From assembly GCF_040270295.1 (NCBI RefSeq), contig NZ_JBELOE010000209.1: DNA of 64,000 bases; one strand, 5' to 3'. This document shows, piece after piece, positions 62,904-64,000 of this stretch; position 1 is the first letter of the stretch; each line of letters begins with the position of its first letter. Source of the DNA: Catenovulum sediminis (GTDB lineage Bacteria > Pseudomonadota > Gammaproteobacteria > Enterobacterales > Alteromonadaceae). The notes under the pieces were generated by a model that searched no databases, was not told the origin of the DNA, and saw nothing but the letters and a program-made list of their open reading frames with translations. The translations under genes and the position numbers were made by a program.

Positions 62904-64000
62904 ATGTTTAACACAGTCCTAATTGCCAACAGAGGCGCAATCGCCTGCCGCATTATTCGTACCCTAAAAAAGCTTGGCATTAAAAGTATTGCCATTTATG
63001 CAGAAGCCGATAAAGAATCTTTGCATGTGACACAAGCGGATGAAGCCTACAGTTTAGGAGAAGGCACTGCTGCTACCACTTATCTGGACCAAGAAAAAAT
63101 TATCACCATTGCTCAGCAAACAGGAGCGCAAGCAATTCACCCAGGTTATGGTTTTTTAAGTGAAAATGCGACCTTTGCTGAAAAACTCCAACAACACAAC
63201 ATCAGTTTTATCGGGCCGCGCGCGCAGCAAATGATCGACTTTGGTTTGAAGCATCAAGCCCGTGAAATTGCTGAGAAGGCAAATGTGCCTTTAGTGCCAG
63301 GAAGTGGCCTAATTGCAGATTTAACCGAGCTGGTAAAATATGCCGAAAGCGTTGGCTTCCCGGTCATGCTAAAAAGTACGGCGGGCGGCGGCGGCATTGG
63401 CATGCAAAGGTGTGACTCGGTTGATGAACTAGAAAAAGCTTTCATCAACGTAAAACATTTAGGTTCACAAAATTTTGCAAACGATGGTGTATTTGTCGAA
63501 AAATTCGTAGAAAAAGCTCGCCATATAGAGGTTCAAGTCATCGCAAATGGTTTTGGCCAGGTTGTTACTTTAGGCGAGCGAGACTGCTCCAGCCAACGAC
63601 GCAATCAAAAAGTTATTGAAGAAACACCTGCGGCTAACTTACCTTCGTCCACCCGCAGTGCCATGTTAACAACCGCTAAAAATCTAATGGCCTCAATAAA
63701 CTACCTCAATGCAGGTACCGTTGAGTTTATTTACGACCCGCAGCAAGACCAGTTTTATTTTTTAGAAGTAAACACTCGCTTACAAGTAGAGCATGGTGTT
63801 ACTGAGATGTGCTACCAGGTTGATCTGGTTGAGTGGATGCTTAAAGTTGCCTATAGTGAAAGCATACTAAGTTCACCTTTAGATTTATCTGAATTAGCGG
63901 GTTTAAAACCGCAAGGCCACGCAATTCAAGCGCGCATATACGCCGAAAACCCAGCTAAAAATTTTCAACCGTCGGCAGGTTTACTGACTCAAGTCGAATG
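62904..64000 (+). CDS. Guanidine/urea carboxylase, N-terminal biotin carboxylase part (runs off window)
   Basis: The frame opens at ATG 62904 and is still open at 64000 (365 codons seen). It has the biotin-carboxylase start (LIANRGAIACRIIRTLKKLG), the Gly-rich ATP loop (KSTAGGGGIGMQ), the EKFVEKARHIEVQV and FLEVNTRLQVEHGVTE motifs. After two UAAP genes this is the urea-carboxylase-type enzyme now known in this context to carboxylate guanidine. The C-terminal transferase and biotin-carrier parts, and the allophanate hydrolase usually next, lie outside. Confidence 0.93.
   Translation, partial: MFNTVLIANRGAIACRIIRTLKKLGIKSIAIYAEADKESLHVTQADEAYSLGEGTAATTYLDQEKIITIAQQTGAQAIHPGYGFLSENATFAEKLQQHNISFIGPRAQQMIDFGLKHQAREIAEKANVPLVPGSGLIADLTELVKYAESVGFPVMLKSTAGGGGIGMQRCDSVDELEKAFINVKHLGSQNFANDGVFVEKFVEKARHIEVQVIANGFGQVVTLGERDCSSQRRNQKVIEETPAANLPSSTRSAMLTTAKNLMASINYLNAGTVEFIYDPQQDQFYFLEVNTRLQVEHGVTEMCYQVDLVEWMLKVAYSESILSSPLDLSELAGLKPQGHAIQARIYAENPAKNFQPSAGLLTQVE

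Overview
The window is chromosomal DNA of a marine gammaproteobacterium. Low-to-moderate G+C, the preserved blocks uvrY-uvrC-pgsA-tRNA(Gly-Cys-Leu), ald/ftsK-lolA-rarA-crcB-serS and ftsH-folP-glmM-tpiA-secG-leuU-metY-rimP-nusA-infB-rbfA-truB-rpsO-pnp-nlpI, and the protein sequences themselves all fit Alteromonadales (Alteromonadaceae or a close relative). The family assignment is inference.

Layout. 1-5.5 kb: 5' part of a giant secreted adhesin, read leftward and running off the window edge. 5.9-8.2 kb: a rightward three-gene cluster of a frameshifted TPR-LicD phosphotransferase, a TagD-like cytidylyltransferase and an unknown protein. 8.4-12.5 kb: five leftward tRNA genes, a decayed tRNA-Leu relic, pgsA, uvrC and uvrY. 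12.9-15.2 kb: yccA, the tusDCBE 2-thiouridine sulfur relay and a 49-aa membrane protein. 15.2-22.8 kb: serS, crcB, rarA, lolA, ftsK and divergent ald. 22.8-31.7 kb: a YfiR/YfiN-like c-di-GMP pair, a patatin phospholipase with a pqiA-pqiA-pqiB-pqiC lipid-transport operon, and an EAL-HDOD regulator. 31.7-32.3 kb: a non-coding stretch with 13 exact copies of a 7-bp repeat between REP-like palindromes. 32.3-36.1 kb: a lipoprotein, a ComEA-like protein, and a predicted membrane metallopeptidase coupled to nlpI. 36.3-52.3 kb: the translation and transcription super-cluster from pnp to greA. 52.3-57.7 kb: carB, carA (with an intrinsic terminator just before its start) and dapB. 57.8-64 kb: a flavin reductase-like protein, then a guanidine-utilisation operon that runs off the right edge.

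The most striking part is the right end. A clear guanidine-I (ykkC) riboswitch lies about 30 bases downstream of a near-consensus sigma-54 promoter, with an NtrC-like inverted repeat further upstream. It precedes an ABC importer, two urea carboxylase-associated proteins and a biotin-dependent carboxylase. This reads as a nitrogen-scavenging operon gated both by nitrogen limitation and by guanidine. Other points of interest are a possible carAB attenuator with a short Arg-rich leader ORF, the tRNA-Leu relic, and the nlpI-linked metallopeptidase.
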